A DNA stretch of 64,000 nt from Oscillospiraceae bacterium. Lineage in GTDB: Bacteria; Bacillota; Clostridia; UBA1381; UBA9506. Each line of letters starts with the position of its first letter. Position 1 is the first letter of the stretch. Under the pieces are notes generated by a model, which was not told the origin of the DNA, ran no database searches, and saw only the letters and a list, made by a program, of their open reading frames with translations. The position numbers were made by a program, and so were the translations under genes. Location: contig SVJJ01000008.1 of NCBI GenBank assembly GCA_015069045.1, forward strand, positions 17,450-81,449, read 5' to 3'. Positions 46,137 to 55,380 of the stretch are shown piece after piece.

Positions 46137-46517
46137 ATGAGTGAGGATAGCAATAAACTTTTAGAAAGCCTCATGCAGATGTTGGGGGATAACCCTGCAG
46201 AAAAACTGGGAGACATGCTTTCCTCTTTATCCCGAGCGGAACATAGCGAAGAGGAGTCACACACAAAAGATGAAAAGACAGAGAATAATCAAACTGCTGT
46301 TGGTGAAATAGACCCTTCTCTTTTGCTTACAATACAAGGTTTAATGGGACAAATAAATCAAAAGGATCAAGATGATAGAGCAGTATTATTATCTGCTATT
46401 CGTCCCTTTTTAAGCGAAGATCGTCGCCCCCAGATTGATCAGGCGCTTAAACTTTTAAAGCTGTCTAAACTTGCCAAAACAGCTCAGGATTTAAATTTGT
46501 TTAAAGAACTGTTATAG
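46137..46517 (+). CDS. Small helical protein of unknown function (cluster gene 2)
   Basis: 126 residues. It has an acidic, Ser/Glu-rich middle that looks disordered (HSEEESHTKDEKTENNQTAV) between two helical ends. The C-terminal half (DDRAVLLSAIRPFLSEDRRP, IDQALKLLKLSKLAKTAQDL) is amphipathic. No signal peptide or membrane segment. Function unknown. Confidence 0.7.
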   Translation: MSEDSNKLLESLMQMLGDNPAEKLGDMLSSLSRAEHSEEESHTKDEKTENNQTAVGEIDPSLLLTIQGLMGQINQKDQDDRAVLLSAIRPFLSEDRRPQIDQALKLLKLSKLAKTAQDLNLFKELL

Positions 46518-46534
46518 AGAAAGGGTAACAAACA

Positions 46535-46885
46535 ATGGAAATGAAATATTACAATGCAAGCAATCATTTTAAAGCGCCAATTCCCAGGGAACCTAAGCCC
46601 TACATGACATCCGACCCACGACATGAAATTGTTGTTCCTCAAAAACCGATAGAAACCTATCATGAACAAAAGGAATTTTTCCAGGAAGACGGCGGATCCC
46701 TTTCTTGTGAACCTACAGAAAAGGGGCATGATGTCTCCTGGATATCCGATAAGGATGATTTGATTTTGTTGGGTTTAATTTTGCTCTTGTTATTTAACAA
46801 CTGCGAGGATTATTTTTTGTTATTAATTTTAGGATATATTTTTCTGGCAGGAAAAAGTGATACATTAAGTAAACCAAAACTTTAA
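46535..46885 (+). CDS. Small protein with hydrophobic C-terminal hairpin (cluster gene 3)
   Basis: 116 residues. A polar, Pro/His-rich N-terminal half is followed by two hydrophobic stretches (DLILLGLILLLLFNN and EDYFLLLILGYIFLAG), giving a short membrane hairpin. Several forespore or spore-coat associated small proteins have this shape, but nothing here proves such a role. It ends the cluster before a terminator. Confidence 0.7.
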   Translation: MEMKYYNASNHFKAPIPREPKPYMTSDPRHEIVVPQKPIETYHEQKEFFQEDGGSLSCEPTEKGHDVSWISDKDDLILLGLILLLLFNNCEDYFLLLILGYIFLAGKSDTLSKPKL

Positions 46886-46901
46886 CAATCCATAGACTTA
46901 C

Positions 46902-46934
46902 AAAGAAACAGTACAAATTTGTATTGTTTCTTTT
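46902..46934 (+). terminator. Terminator of the unknown cluster
   Basis: AAAGAAACAGTACAAA pairs with TTTGTATTGTTTCTTT (one G-T pair), followed by TTTT. Confidence 0.82.
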
Positions 46935-46959
46935 TTATGTGTATTTATATGGTTTAACC

Positions 46960-46989
46960 TTGACAAAAAGTGACATCGAATGATATACT
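46960..46989 (+). promoter_or_regulatory. Sigma-A promoter of rsmE
   Basis: TTGACA (46960-46965), 18 bp spacer, TATACT (46984-46989). Confidence 0.75.
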
Positions 46990-47018
46990 AATTATATTAA
47001 GCAAATGGAGCTTTGTCT

Positions 47019-47756
47019 ATGTCTAAATTTTTTGTACATCAAAATCAAATAGCGAATGGTTATGCTACACTTACAGGAGCGGATGTAAACCATATTGTTA
47101 AAGTGTTACGCGCTCAGGTTGGGGAGTTTCTTTTGCTTTGCGATGGAGAAGGTATGGATTATGAAACACAGATATGCAATTTTTCCCGTGAAGCGGTGAC
47201 AGTTAAGATATGTAAGGCCTATCCCTGTTTAACTGAACCAAAAATTCATGTAACTCTTTATCAGGGCATTCCCAAACAAGGGAAAATGGAATGGATTATT
47301 GAAAAGTGTACGGAAATGGGTATTAGCGCCATTGTTCCTGTGCAAATGGAACGCAGTGTGGTACATCTTACCACAGATTCAGCTGAAAAAAAGTTGGATA
47401 GATGGTATAAAACAGCTGAGGCGGCTGCTAAACAGTGCGGTCGTGGCAAAATTCCCGCTGTTTCTATGCCGATTGCAATTGAACAATTAACGAAAGAGTC
47501 TTTGCCTTCCTTGTTGCTTATGCCCTATGAAGGGGAGCAGGTAACACCTATACGACAGGTCATTAGTACCACAAAAGCGGACTCTGTAGGCATTTTTATT
47601 GGTCCTGAAGGCGGATTTACCTCTAAAGAAGTTTCTTTTTTATTAGAACAAGGAGCGCAATCTGTTACCTTAGGACGCAGAATTTTAAGAACAGAAACAG
47701 CCGGCCTTGCCGTTTTAACAATGCTTATGTATGAAAGGGACGAACTATCTTATTAG
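47019..47756 (+). CDS. rsmE: 16S rRNA (uracil1498-N3)-methyltransferase
   Basis: SPOUT methyltransferase acting on U1498 of 16S rRNA. 245 residues. An N-terminal PUA-like domain (HIVKVLRAQVGEFLLLCDGE) precedes the knot motifs KQGKMEWIIEKCTEMG, FIGPEGGFTSKE and LGRRILRTETAGLAVL. The ATG at 47019 has GGAG 8 nt upstream; a TTG two codons earlier is less likely. Confidence 0.95.
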   Translation: MSKFFVHQNQIANGYATLTGADVNHIVKVLRAQVGEFLLLCDGEGMDYETQICNFSREAVTVKICKAYPCLTEPKIHVTLYQGIPKQGKMEWIIEKCTEMGISAIVPVQMERSVVHLTTDSAEKKLDRWYKTAEAAAKQCGRGKIPAVSMPIAIEQLTKESLPSLLLMPYEGEQVTPIRQVISTTKADSVGIFIGPEGGFTSKEVSFLLEQGAQSVTLGRRILRTETAGLAVLTMLMYERDELSY

Positions 47757-47802
47757 AATGTGTCCCATATATTATAATGAATCATGAGGAGAGTATTTTA
47801 TT

Positions 47803-48261
47803 ATGACAAAGGAACAAAAGGAAAAGCTATCTAATCGCTTAGTACTTAATTTTGGTATTCTTTTAGTGGCAGCACTTGTTTTACTTTATGTAAATTCAGC
47901 TCTGCATAGTGGTGGCAGAGAGTCTGCATATTGGTTTATTCTGGCAGTTGGCATTATCAGTGTGCCCTTAGGCGTTTTTCTCTTCATCTGGGGCAAATTG
48001 AAAAAATCCGCTGTTAAAAACTATAGTGCTGTATGCTTAGGCACCTTGATAGCATGTGCAGTTCTTTATATTTCAAAATGGGGTTTATTCACTTTACATA
48101 GTGGTAGAGCTGTTATAGCTGTTTATGCGGCTATGGCAATTTATTTTATTATTATGGCGATTATAACAGCCATACAGTTACACAAACCAACTGTTAAATC
48201 TGAGGCTGAGAAAGCCGCCTATGCTAAAAAAATGGCAGGCAAGAAGAAAAAGAGAAAGTAA
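47803..48261 (+). CDS. Four-segment membrane protein of unknown function
   Basis: 152 residues with four hydrophobic segments (LVLNFGILLVAALVLLYV, WFILAVGIISVPLGVFLFIW, AVCLGTLIACAVLYIS, VIAVYAAMAIYFIIMAIITA) and a very basic tail ending KKMAGKKKKRK. No family recognised. It lies between rsmE and glyA on the same strand with a GGAG ribosome site. Confidence 0.75.
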   Translation: MTKEQKEKLSNRLVLNFGILLVAALVLLYVNSALHSGGRESAYWFILAVGIISVPLGVFLFIWGKLKKSAVKNYSAVCLGTLIACAVLYISKWGLFTLHSGRAVIAVYAAMAIYFIIMAIITAIQLHKPTVKSEAEKAAYAKKMAGKKKKRK

Positions 48262-48307
48262 ATTATCCGGGGCTACCCGTAGACTAAAGAAAAGGAGTAA
48301 ATGAACT

Positions 48308-49546
48308 ATGTTTTCTATTGAGGATGTAAAAAAGACGGATCCGCAAATTGCAGAGGTTATTATGCAGGAGATTGGCAGACAAAACCAAAATATTGAACTG
48401 ATTGCCTCTGAAAATTTTGTTACACAGGCCGTTATGGCGGCTATGGGTTCGCCTCTTACCAATAAATATGCGGAAGGCTATCCCGGTAAGCGTTATTATG
48501 GCGGTTGCCAACACGTGGATGTGGCCGAGAATTTAGCCATTGAGCGTGCAAAAAAATTATTTGGTGCAGAGCATGCCAATGTGCAACCTCATTCTGGTGC
48601 ACAGGCAAATTTAGCTGTATTTTTTGCAGCTCTGCAGCCCGGTGATACAGTTCTAGGTATGAATCTTTCCCATGGCGGTCATTTATCTCATGGTAGCCCC
48701 GTGAATATTTCCGGTAAGTACTTTAATGTTGTTCCCTATGGTGTAACAGAAGATACGAACACCATTGACTATGAAGAGGTTCGTCGTTTAGCAAAAGAAC
48801 ATAAGCCAAAATTGATATTGGCAGGTGCCAGTGCATATCCTCGTACTATCGATTTTGCAAAATTTGCTGAAATTGCGAAAGAAGTCGGTGCTTATTTTAT
48901 GGTGGATATGGCACATATTGCCGGTTTGGTTGCAGCAGGGTTACACCCCAATCCCGTGCCTTATGCTGACTTTGTTACAACCACGACCCATAAGACTCTG
49001 CGAGGTCCCAGAGGTGGCTTGATTTTATGTAAAGAAGAGCATGCCCAAATGATAAATAAGGCTATTTTCCCCGGTATTCAGGGCGGACCTTTGATGCATG
49101 TTATTGCAGCTAAGGCTGTATGTTTTGCTGAAGCTTTGCAGGATGAATTTAAGGCATATCAGCAGCAAGTTGTAAATAATGCAGCAGCTCTTGCTAAAGG
49201 CTTGATAAATGAGGGCATGCACCTTGTATCCGGTGGTACAGATAATCACTTAATGTTGGTTGATTTAACGAATATAAATGTTACCGGTAAGGATGCAGAG
49301 CATATGTTGGATGAAGTACATATTACCGTCAATAAAAATACCATTCCATTTGAAACCTTGAGTCCCTTTATTACCAGCGGTATTCGTATTGGCACCCCTG
49401 CTTCTACAACTCGCGGTATGAAGGAACAGGACATGGAAGAGATTGCTAAGCTGATTTACATGACGCTGACAGATTTTGAAAATAAAAAAGGGGAAGTGAC
49501 AGAGCGGGTAGCTGCTCTTTGCAGCCGGTATCCTTTATACAGATAA
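48308..49546 (+). CDS. glyA: Serine hydroxymethyltransferase
   Basis: PLP enzyme interconverting serine and glycine with tetrahydrofolate, the main source of one-carbon units. 412 residues. Family motifs: [31 protein letters not shown], the PLP lysine in [14 protein letters not shown], and [16 protein letters not shown]. Full length. A shared terminator follows. Confidence 0.97.
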   Translation: MFSIEDVKKTDPQIAEVIMQEIGRQNQNIELIASENFVTQAVMAAMGSPLTNKYAEGYPGKRYYGGCQHVDVAENLAIERAKKLFGAEHANVQPHSGAQANLAVFFAALQPGDTVLGMNLSHGGHLSHGSPVNISGKYFNVVPYGVTEDTNTIDYEEVRRLAKEHKPKLILAGASAYPRTIDFAKFAEIAKEVGAYFMVDMAHIAGLVAAGLHPNPVPYADFVTTTTHKTLRGPRGGLILCKEEHAQMINKAIFPGIQGGPLMHVIAAKAVCFAEALQDEFKAYQQQVVNNAAALAKGLINEGMHLVSGGTDNHLMLVDLTNINVTGKDAEHMLDEVHITVNKNTIPFETLSPFITSGIRIGTPASTTRGMKEQDMEEIAKLIYMTLTDFENKKGEVTERVAALCSRYPLYR

Positions 49547-49558
49547 ATGTAGATAATA

Positions 49559-49595
49559 AAGCAGCGCAGAACAAAAGGTTCTGCGCTGCTTTTTG
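49559..49595. terminator. Terminator between glyA and tlyA
   Basis: GCAGCGCAGAACC-type stem: GCAGCGCAGAAC pairs with GTTCTGCGCTGC around AAAAG, with A-rich and T-rich flanks that allow use from both sides. Confidence 0.88.
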
Positions 49596-49599
49596 TTGG

Positions 49600-50397
49600 T
49601 TAATTTAATGTTTCATGAGCATTTTTAACAACCTGTTCGGCTACTGATGCACATAGGGTGCTTTCCACGTTCTTCTTTAGGTAAATAAGATATTCAATGT
49701 TGCCTTCTGGTCCTTTTACAGGAGAAAAATCCAATCCGCAAAAACCAAAGCCCTGGTTTGTAGCGATGTCAATTATTTTATTAATTACCTCAATATGTAC
49801 AATTGGATCCCGTACAACGCCTTTTTTGCCAACCTTTTCCCGTCCGGCTTCAAATTGCGGTTTAATCAGCAAAACGGCAGAGCATCCATCCTTCAGCCAT
49901 TGATGTATAATTGGAATAACATGGTACAAAGAAATAAAGGAAACATCAGCCGAAGCAAAATCTAACATTTCCGGAACCTGATCCTTGGTTAAATGACGTA
50001 TGTTCGTTCGTTCTAAATTAATAACATGGGGGTCATTTCGCAATTTCCAGGCTAACTGGCCATATCCCACATCTACGGCATATACTTTCTTAGCGCCACC
50101 CAACAGCATAACATCCGTAAAACCACCTGTAGAGGCCCCTATATCCATGCAAACCTTATCTATAAAAGAAATATTAAATATCTGTTGTGCTTTTTCAAGT
50201 TTAAGACCACCACGGCTGACATAGGGAAGGGTTTTGCCGCGAACCTCCACATGCTGTGTTGTGTCAATCATGGTACCCGGCTTATCACATTTCTGATTGT
50301 CAACATATACAATGCCACTCATGATAATAGCTTTTGCTTTTTCACGACTATCGGCCAGCTTCTTTTCAGTTAATATAACATCCAGTCTTTCTCGCAA
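49600..50397 (-). CDS. tlyA: TlyA-family rRNA methyltransferase
   Basis: 265-residue TlyA-type protein: an N-terminal S4 RNA-binding domain (MRERLDVILTEKKLADSREK) followed by an FtsJ-like methyltransferase with DIGASTGGFTDVMLLGGAK and VYAVDVGYGQL. Homologues 2'-O-methylate rRNA; older annotation calls them haemolysins. It is followed, on the same strand upstream, by nth. Confidence 0.93.
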   Translation of the reverse strand: MRERLDVILTEKKLADSREKAKAIIMSGIVYVDNQKCDKPGTMIDTTQHVEVRGKTLPYVSRGGLKLEKAQQIFNISFIDKVCMDIGASTGGFTDVMLLGGAKKVYAVDVGYGQLAWKLRNDPHVINLERTNIRHLTKDQVPEMLDFASADVSFISLYHVIPIIHQWLKDGCSAVLLIKPQFEAGREKVGKKGVVRDPIVHIEVINKIIDIATNQGFGFCGLDFSPVKGPEGNIEYLIYLKKNVESTLCASVAEQVVKNAHETLN

Positions 50398-50417
50398 TGA
50401 TATTCACCTTGCCTTTA

Positions 50418-51059
50418 TCATTTTACAATAGATTTTTGATAATAATCACATAATGATTGTAACTCGCATAAGTGGCATTTTGGTCCTCGTGCTGTACAAA
50501 CTGCTCGACCGTGATACACCAATTGATGGCAAAAACTGCTGCCCATTTCGGGTGGCAAAATTTTACGTAAATCCATTTCTATTTTTGTTGGGTCAGTATT
50601 TTTTGTCAGTCCCAAGCGATTTGTAATCCGTTTAGCATGGGTATCTACAACAACAGCAGGTTTCCCAAAGGCGTCGCCCAACAGTAAATTAGCGGTTTTT
50701 CGACCAACACCGGGTAAGGATAATAATGCCTCCATAGTATCCGGAACGATTCCATTAAAATCAGTTAAGAGTTTTTGCGCACAAGCAATTAAATTCCGCG
50801 CTTTATTGCGGTAAAATCCTGTAGATTTAATAGCGTTTTCCATTTCTGTTACATGGGCTTCTGCAAAGGAACGAACAGTTGGAAATTTGGCAAACAAACC
50901 GGGTGTAACCAAATTGACACGGGTATCTGTACATTGAGCAGCCAATTGGGTGGCAACCAAAAGCTGAAAAGGGTCCTGATAGGAAAGTGTACAATCGGCA
51001 TCGCCATAGGCCTTGTTAAAATATTCTTTAATTTGTAAAATTTTTTCTTTTTTTGTCAT
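50418..51059 (-). CDS. nth: Endonuclease III
   Basis: Base-excision repair DNA glycosylase/AP lyase. 213 residues. The helix-hairpin-helix is LLSLPGVGRKTANLLLGDAF with the catalytic Lys, the catalytic Asp is in VVDTHAKRITNRLGL, and the iron-sulfur loop is C-X6-C-X2-C-X5-C (CTARGPKCHLCELQSLC). The start at MTKKEKI uses AGGTGAT upstream; a GTG three codons earlier is possible. Confidence 0.96.
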   Translation of the reverse strand: MTKKEKILQIKEYFNKAYGDADCTLSYQDPFQLLVATQLAAQCTDTRVNLVTPGLFAKFPTVRSFAEAHVTEMENAIKSTGFYRNKARNLIACAQKLLTDFNGIVPDTMEALLSLPGVGRKTANLLLGDAFGKPAVVVDTHAKRITNRLGLTKNTDPTKIEMDLRKILPPEMGSSFCHQLVYHGRAVCTARGPKCHLCELQSLCDYYQKSIVK

Positions 51060-51195
51060 ATATATCACCTGTTTAGAAATCTATAGTTATTATACACCAT
51101 ATGATATGAAAGTGCAAGCCATAACGAAAAGACAACATGTTAACAGTGTGATATTATGGTTTAAGATAGTTCATAATGCGTGATTATGATTCATG

Positions 51196-51230
51196 AAAAA
51201 TCTATATTAAATCAAAAATCTATATTAAAT
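51196..51230. repeat. 18 bp tandem duplication at the end of the hydrogenase-like gene
   Basis: AAAAATCTATATTAAAT occurs at 51196-51212 and again at 51214-51230, a period of 18 bp. The inner copy contains the stop codon of the hydrogenase-like gene. It looks like a recent slippage duplication. Confidence 0.8.
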
Positions 51231-52428
51231 TTGAAAAATCTCGTGTAAAAATATCATCCTTCTCCAGTAATGATTCCACGGTGGGATATCCTAAACGATT
51301 CAAAAGAGCAATGACATATGGATTTTCGGCAGGAGAATCATAAGCGGCTTTGTCTCCATAATGCTCAACATGGTTTTTGCCTTCTTTACTATCAATTAGC
51401 ACACGAGGCCCCCCCACACAACCACCTGAACAACCCATACCTTCTAAAAAGTTTGCTGAAATATCCCCCTTTTGTACCTGCTGAATTAAATTTTTACATT
51501 CCGTTACCCCATCAGCACATTGATAAACAAGGGGTATAGACCTAGATGGGCGAAGTTTAGACAGACAGTTCTGTACGGCATTGCTAACCCCACCGGCATA
51601 GGCATAGGTCCTTCCGGCAGTGGAGGAGTGTTCCCGATTATCTTCATCCAGATTTGACAGGTTTATTTCTGCTATATCGAAAATTTCCTGTATTTCTTGA
51701 AATGTTAGTACATAATCAACGGCGTCCTTTACGTCCGGCTCTTTTGCCTCAGCTTTTTTTGCCAAACATGGGCCAATGAAAACGGTGATTGCATTTGGGT
51801 GTATGCGTTTAATACTGCGTCCGCATGCTACCATAGGAGAAACTGACCCGGGCATGTGTTCCATAAGTCCTGCTTTTCGACACATGGTTAACCAAACGGG
51901 GCAACAGCAGCTGGTAAGCATGTAGTCCTTTTCGGTTTTAACTGCTTTGTCAAATTCCAACGCTTCTTTTAGTGTAAGAATATCGGCAAATAGCGCCACC
52001 TCGACCATGCCTGCAAAACCCAAATGTTTAAATGCCGTTCGTAATTTACCGGGCGTAACGTCCTCGCTGAATTGACCGATAAAGGCAGGCGCAATCATTG
52101 CATAAACGGGATGCTTGCCTTCATGAATTTTTTCTAAAATAGGTAGCGTTTGTATTACATCAGTCAGGTTTTTATCATCAAGATTAAAGCAAACATTGTT
52201 ATCCTGACGAAAATCAGGATCCATATTTATGTTTGCATGAACATTTTTGGATGCATTCTCCATACTTGTATCGTCGTTAATTGTCAGAGAATGATGCTCA
52301 GGATGTAATAAACACCCAAGGTGATAAGGATTAAATGTTCCTTTTTCCAGTTTGCGAAGTTCTTCCTTCAATTTATTCTCTAAGGCTGCTTTTGTTAAAG
52401 TTTTATATAAATCATGAAATGTTTGCAC
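51220..52428 (-). CDS. [FeFe]-hydrogenase-like H-cluster protein without ferredoxin domain
   Basis: 402 residues with the three H-cluster motifs: L1 LTSCCCPVW, L2 FIGPCLAKKAEAKEP and L3 EGMGCSGGCVGGP. L1 carries an extra Cys and L3 reads GCSGGC where classic enzymes have ACPGGC. The usual N-terminal 4Fe-4S ferredoxin repeats (CxxCxxC) are missing; the first 130 residues are unlike them. It may be a sensory or short monomeric hydrogenase, or an H-cluster relative without H2 activity. No maturation genes (hydEFG) are nearby. It appears monocistronic. Confidence 0.82.
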   Translation of the reverse strand: MQTFHDLYKTLTKAALENKLKEELRKLEKGTFNPYHLGCLLHPEHHSLTINDDTSMENASKNVHANINMDPDFRQDNNVCFNLDDKNLTDVIQTLPILEKIHEGKHPVYAMIAPAFIGQFSEDVTPGKLRTAFKHLGFAGMVEVALFADILTLKEALEFDKAVKTEKDYMLTSCCCPVWLTMCRKAGLMEHMPGSVSPMVACGRSIKRIHPNAITVFIGPCLAKKAEAKEPDVKDAVDYVLTFQEIQEIFDIAEINLSNLDEDNREHSSTAGRTYAYAGGVSNAVQNCLSKLRPSRSIPLVYQCADGVTECKNLIQQVQKGDISANFLEGMGCSGGCVGGPRVLIDSKEGKNHVEHYGDKAAYDSPAENPYVIALLNRLGYPTVESLLEKDDIFTRDFSNLI

Positions 52429-52531
52429 ACAATATCCGCCCTTTCTCTTATTTTATTTTACAACTGTCTATTAATTTTATACAAAATCACACAAATAATC
52501 AAGTAATTTATGAAAAAAATTAATTTTTTCA

Positions 52532-52560
52532 TTTACAAGTTGAGAAATATGTGATATAAT
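52532..52560 (+). promoter_or_regulatory. Sigma-A promoter of ppdK
   Basis: TTTACA (52532-52537), 17 bp spacer, TATAAT (52555-52560), with TGTG before the -10. Confidence 0.75.
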
Positions 52561-52647
52561 ACTTAAAATATAAAAATCAATATAGGGATATTTATGATTC
52601 CTTCGCCGGGCAAAAGACTTGGCATAATTTTAACAGGAGGGACAAAG

Positions 52648-55275
52648 ATGAGCAAAAAGTATGTTTATTTATTCAGCGAAGGCGACGCCAGCATGCGTAA
52701 CCTGCTGGGCGGAAAGGGTGCTAACTTAGCCGAAATGACAAAGTTAGGTCTTCCCGTGCCTCAGGGTTTCACAATTTCTACCGAAGCTTGCACTCAGTAT
52801 TATGAAGATGGCAAGAAGATTAACGATGAAATTATGGATGAAATTATGGAAGCCATTACTAAAATGGAAGGTATCACCGGTAAAAAATTTGGTGATAAGG
52901 AAAACCCCTTGTTGGTTTCCGTTCGTTCTGGCGCCAGAGCTTCTATGCCTGGTATGATGGATACAATTTTGAACTTGGGTCTAAACGAAGAGGTTGTTAA
53001 TGTTTTGGCTGAAAAATCCGGCAATCCTCGTTGGGCATGGGATTGCTATCGTCGTTTTATTCAAATGTTTTCCGATGTTGTTATGGAGGTCGGCAAGAAA
53101 TATTTTGAAGAACTGATTGATCAAATGAAGGAAGCCAAGGGCATTACCCAGGATGTTGATCTGACGGCTGATGATTTAAAGGAATTAGCTACACAGTTTA
53201 AGGCTGAATATAAAGCCAAAATTGGTACTGAATTCCCCACAGATCCAAAGGAACAGTTAATGGAAGCAGTTAAGGCTGTATTCCGTTCTTGGGACAACCC
53301 CCGTGCTAATATATATCGTCGTGATAATGACATTCCCTATTCTTGGGGTACTGCCGTTAATGTACAGATGATGGCCTTTGGTAACATGGGTGAAACTTCT
53401 GGTACAGGCGTTGCCTTTACACGTGACCCGGCTACCGGCGAAAAACATCTGATGGGTGAATTTTTGATGAACGCACAGGGTGAAGATGTTGTTGCCGGTG
53501 TGCGTACACCACAGAAAATTGACCAATTAAAAGAAGTTATGCCTGCTGTGTATGATGAATTTATTGGAATCTGCAAAAAGCTGGAAGATCATTATCGCGA
53601 TATGCAGGACATGGAGTTTACCATTGAAGACAGAAAGCTGTACATGCTACAGACTCGTAATGGTAAAAGAACGGCTAAGGCAGCATTAAAAATTGCTTGC
53701 GATTTAGTCGATGAGGGTATGATTTCTGAGGAAAAGGCTGTTGCCATGATTGATCCCAGAAACTTAGATACACTGCTTCATCCCCAGTTTGATGCTGCTG
53801 CTTTAAAGACCGCTGCTCCTATTGGCCGTGCATTGGCTGCATCTCCCGGTGCTGCTTGCGGTAAGATTGTGTTTACTGCAGAAGATGCTAAGGAATGGGC
53901 TGCTCGCGGTGAAAAAGTTGTTTTGGTTCGTTTAGAGACCTCTCCTGAAGATATTGAAGGCATGAAGGCTGCTCAGGGTATTTTGACCGTTCGTGGCGGT
54001 ATGACCTCTCATGCAGCTGTTGTTGCTCGTGGTATGGGTACCTGCTGTGTATCTGGCTGCTCTGAAATTGCAATGGATGAGGAGAACAAAAAGTTTGTTC
54101 TTGCCGGTAAGGAATATCACGAGGGAGATTGTCTCTCTTTAGATGGTTCAACCGGTTGTATTTATGATGGTTTAATTCCTACAGTTGATGCCTCTATTTC
54201 CGGTGAGTTTGGCCGTATCATGGCTTGGGCTGATAAATACAGAACATTAAAAGTTAGAACTAATGCCGATACACCGGCCGATGCTAAAAAGGCACGGGAG
54301 TTGGGCGCAGAGGGTATTGGTCTTTGTCGTACTGAGCATATGTTCTTTGAGGGTGACAGAATTGATGCTTTCCGTGAAATGATTTGCTCTGATGCAGTAG
54401 AGGCCAGAGAAAAAGCATTAGATAAGATTTTACCTGTACAACAAAGCGACTTTGAAGCGCTGTATGAAGCTTTGGAAGGCCATCCTGTAACCATTCGATT
54501 CTTAGATCCACCACTTCATGAGTTTGTACCTACTACAGACGAAGATATTAAAAAATTAGCTGATGCACAAGGTAAAACTGTTGATGAAATTAAGGCAATT
54601 ATTGATTCTTTGCATGAGTTTAATCCTATGATGGGTCATCGTGGTTGTCGTTTGGCAGTTACATATCCTGAAATTGCAAAAATGCAGACAAAGGCAGTTA
54701 TTCGCGCAGCAATCAATGTGCAGAAAAAGCACCCTGATTGGAAGGTTGCTCCGGAAATCATGATTCCTTTAGTTGGCGACGTAAAAGAACTTAAATATGT
54801 TAAGGCTGTTGTCGTTGAAACAGCTGACGCTGAAATTAAGGCTGCAGGAAGCCAATTGACCTATGAAGTTGGAACCATGATTGAGATCCCAAGAGCAGCA
54901 CTAACAGCTGACGAGATTGCCGCTGAGGCAGACTTCTTCTGTTTTGGTACCAATGACTTAACCCAGATGGCTTATGGTTTTTCTCGTGATGATGCCGGTA
55001 AGTTCTTAGGTGCATATTACGATGCCAAGATTTTTGAAAATGATCCCTTTGCTAAATTGGATCAAACCGGTGTTGGTAAGCTGATGGAAATGGCTATAAA
55101 GTTGGGTAAACCTGTAAATTCCAAACTCCATGTGGGTATTTGCGGTGAACATGGTGGCGATCCTTCCAGCGTAGAGTTCTGCAATAAGCTTGGTTTAGAT
55201 TATGTATCTTGTTCTCCCTTCCGTGTACCCATTGCACGATTGGCTGCAGCACAAGCTGTTATTAACGCAAAATAA
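52648..55275 (+). CDS. ppdK: Pyruvate, phosphate dikinase
   Basis: Interconverts pyruvate, ATP and phosphate with PEP, AMP and pyrophosphate; in anaerobes it often serves glycolysis or PEP supply. 875 residues: N-terminal nucleotide-binding domain (LLGGKGANLAEMTKLGLPVP), central phosphohistidine domain with GGMTSHAAVVARGMGTCCVS, and C-terminal PEP/pyruvate barrel (GLCRTEHMFFEG, FGTNDLTQMAYGFSRDD, GICGEHGGDP). The start is at MSKKYVYLF, just after AGGAGGG; an 18-codon upstream extension would contain this site. Codon use suggests high expression. Confidence 0.97.
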   Translation: MSKKYVYLFSEGDASMRNLLGGKGANLAEMTKLGLPVPQGFTISTEACTQYYEDGKKINDEIMDEIMEAITKMEGITGKKFGDKENPLLVSVRSGARASMPGMMDTILNLGLNEEVVNVLAEKSGNPRWAWDCYRRFIQMFSDVVMEVGKKYFEELIDQMKEAKGITQDVDLTADDLKELATQFKAEYKAKIGTEFPTDPKEQLMEAVKAVFRSWDNPRANIYRRDNDIPYSWGTAVNVQMMAFGNMGETSGTGVAFTRDPATGEKHLMGEFLMNAQGEDVVAGVRTPQKIDQLKEVMPAVYDEFIGICKKLEDHYRDMQDMEFTIEDRKLYMLQTRNGKRTAKAALKIACDLVDEGMISEEKAVAMIDPRNLDTLLHPQFDAAALKTAAPIGRALAASPGAACGKIVFTAEDAKEWAARGEKVVLVRLETSPEDIEGMKAAQGILTVRGGMTSHAAVVARGMGTCCVSGCSEIAMDEENKKFVLAGKEYHEGDCLSLDGSTGCIYDGLIPTVDASISGEFGRIMAWADKYRTLKVRTNADTPADAKKARELGAEGIGLCRTEHMFFEGDRIDAFREMICSDAVEAREKALDKILPVQQSDFEALYEALEGHPVTIRFLDPPLHEFVPTTDEDIKKLADAQGKTVDEIKAIIDSLHEFNPMMGHRGCRLAVTYPEIAKMQTKAVIRAAINVQKKHPDWKVAPEIMIPLVGDVKELKYVKAVVVETADAEIKAAGSQLTYEVGTMIEIPRAALTADEIAAEADFFCFGTNDLTQMAYGFSRDDAGKFLGAYYDAKIFENDPFAKLDQTGVGKLMEMAIKLGKPVNSKLHVGICGEHGGDPSSVEFCNKLGLDYVSCSPFRVPIARLAAAQAVINAK

Positions 55276-55303
55276 GGTATTATTTTAATAGGTAACTAAC
55301 ATT

Positions 55304-55340
55304 ATGAGCCTTGTGAATTTCTGTTCACAAGGCTCATTTT
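55304..55340 (+). terminator. Terminator of ppdK
   Basis: Perfect 14 bp stem ATGAGCCTTGTGAA/TTCACAAGGCTCAT with a 6 nt loop, followed by TTT. Confidence 0.88.
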
Positions 55341-55380
55341 CTATATTAATAAAGGATATTAAAATAGATGAAATAAAAAG

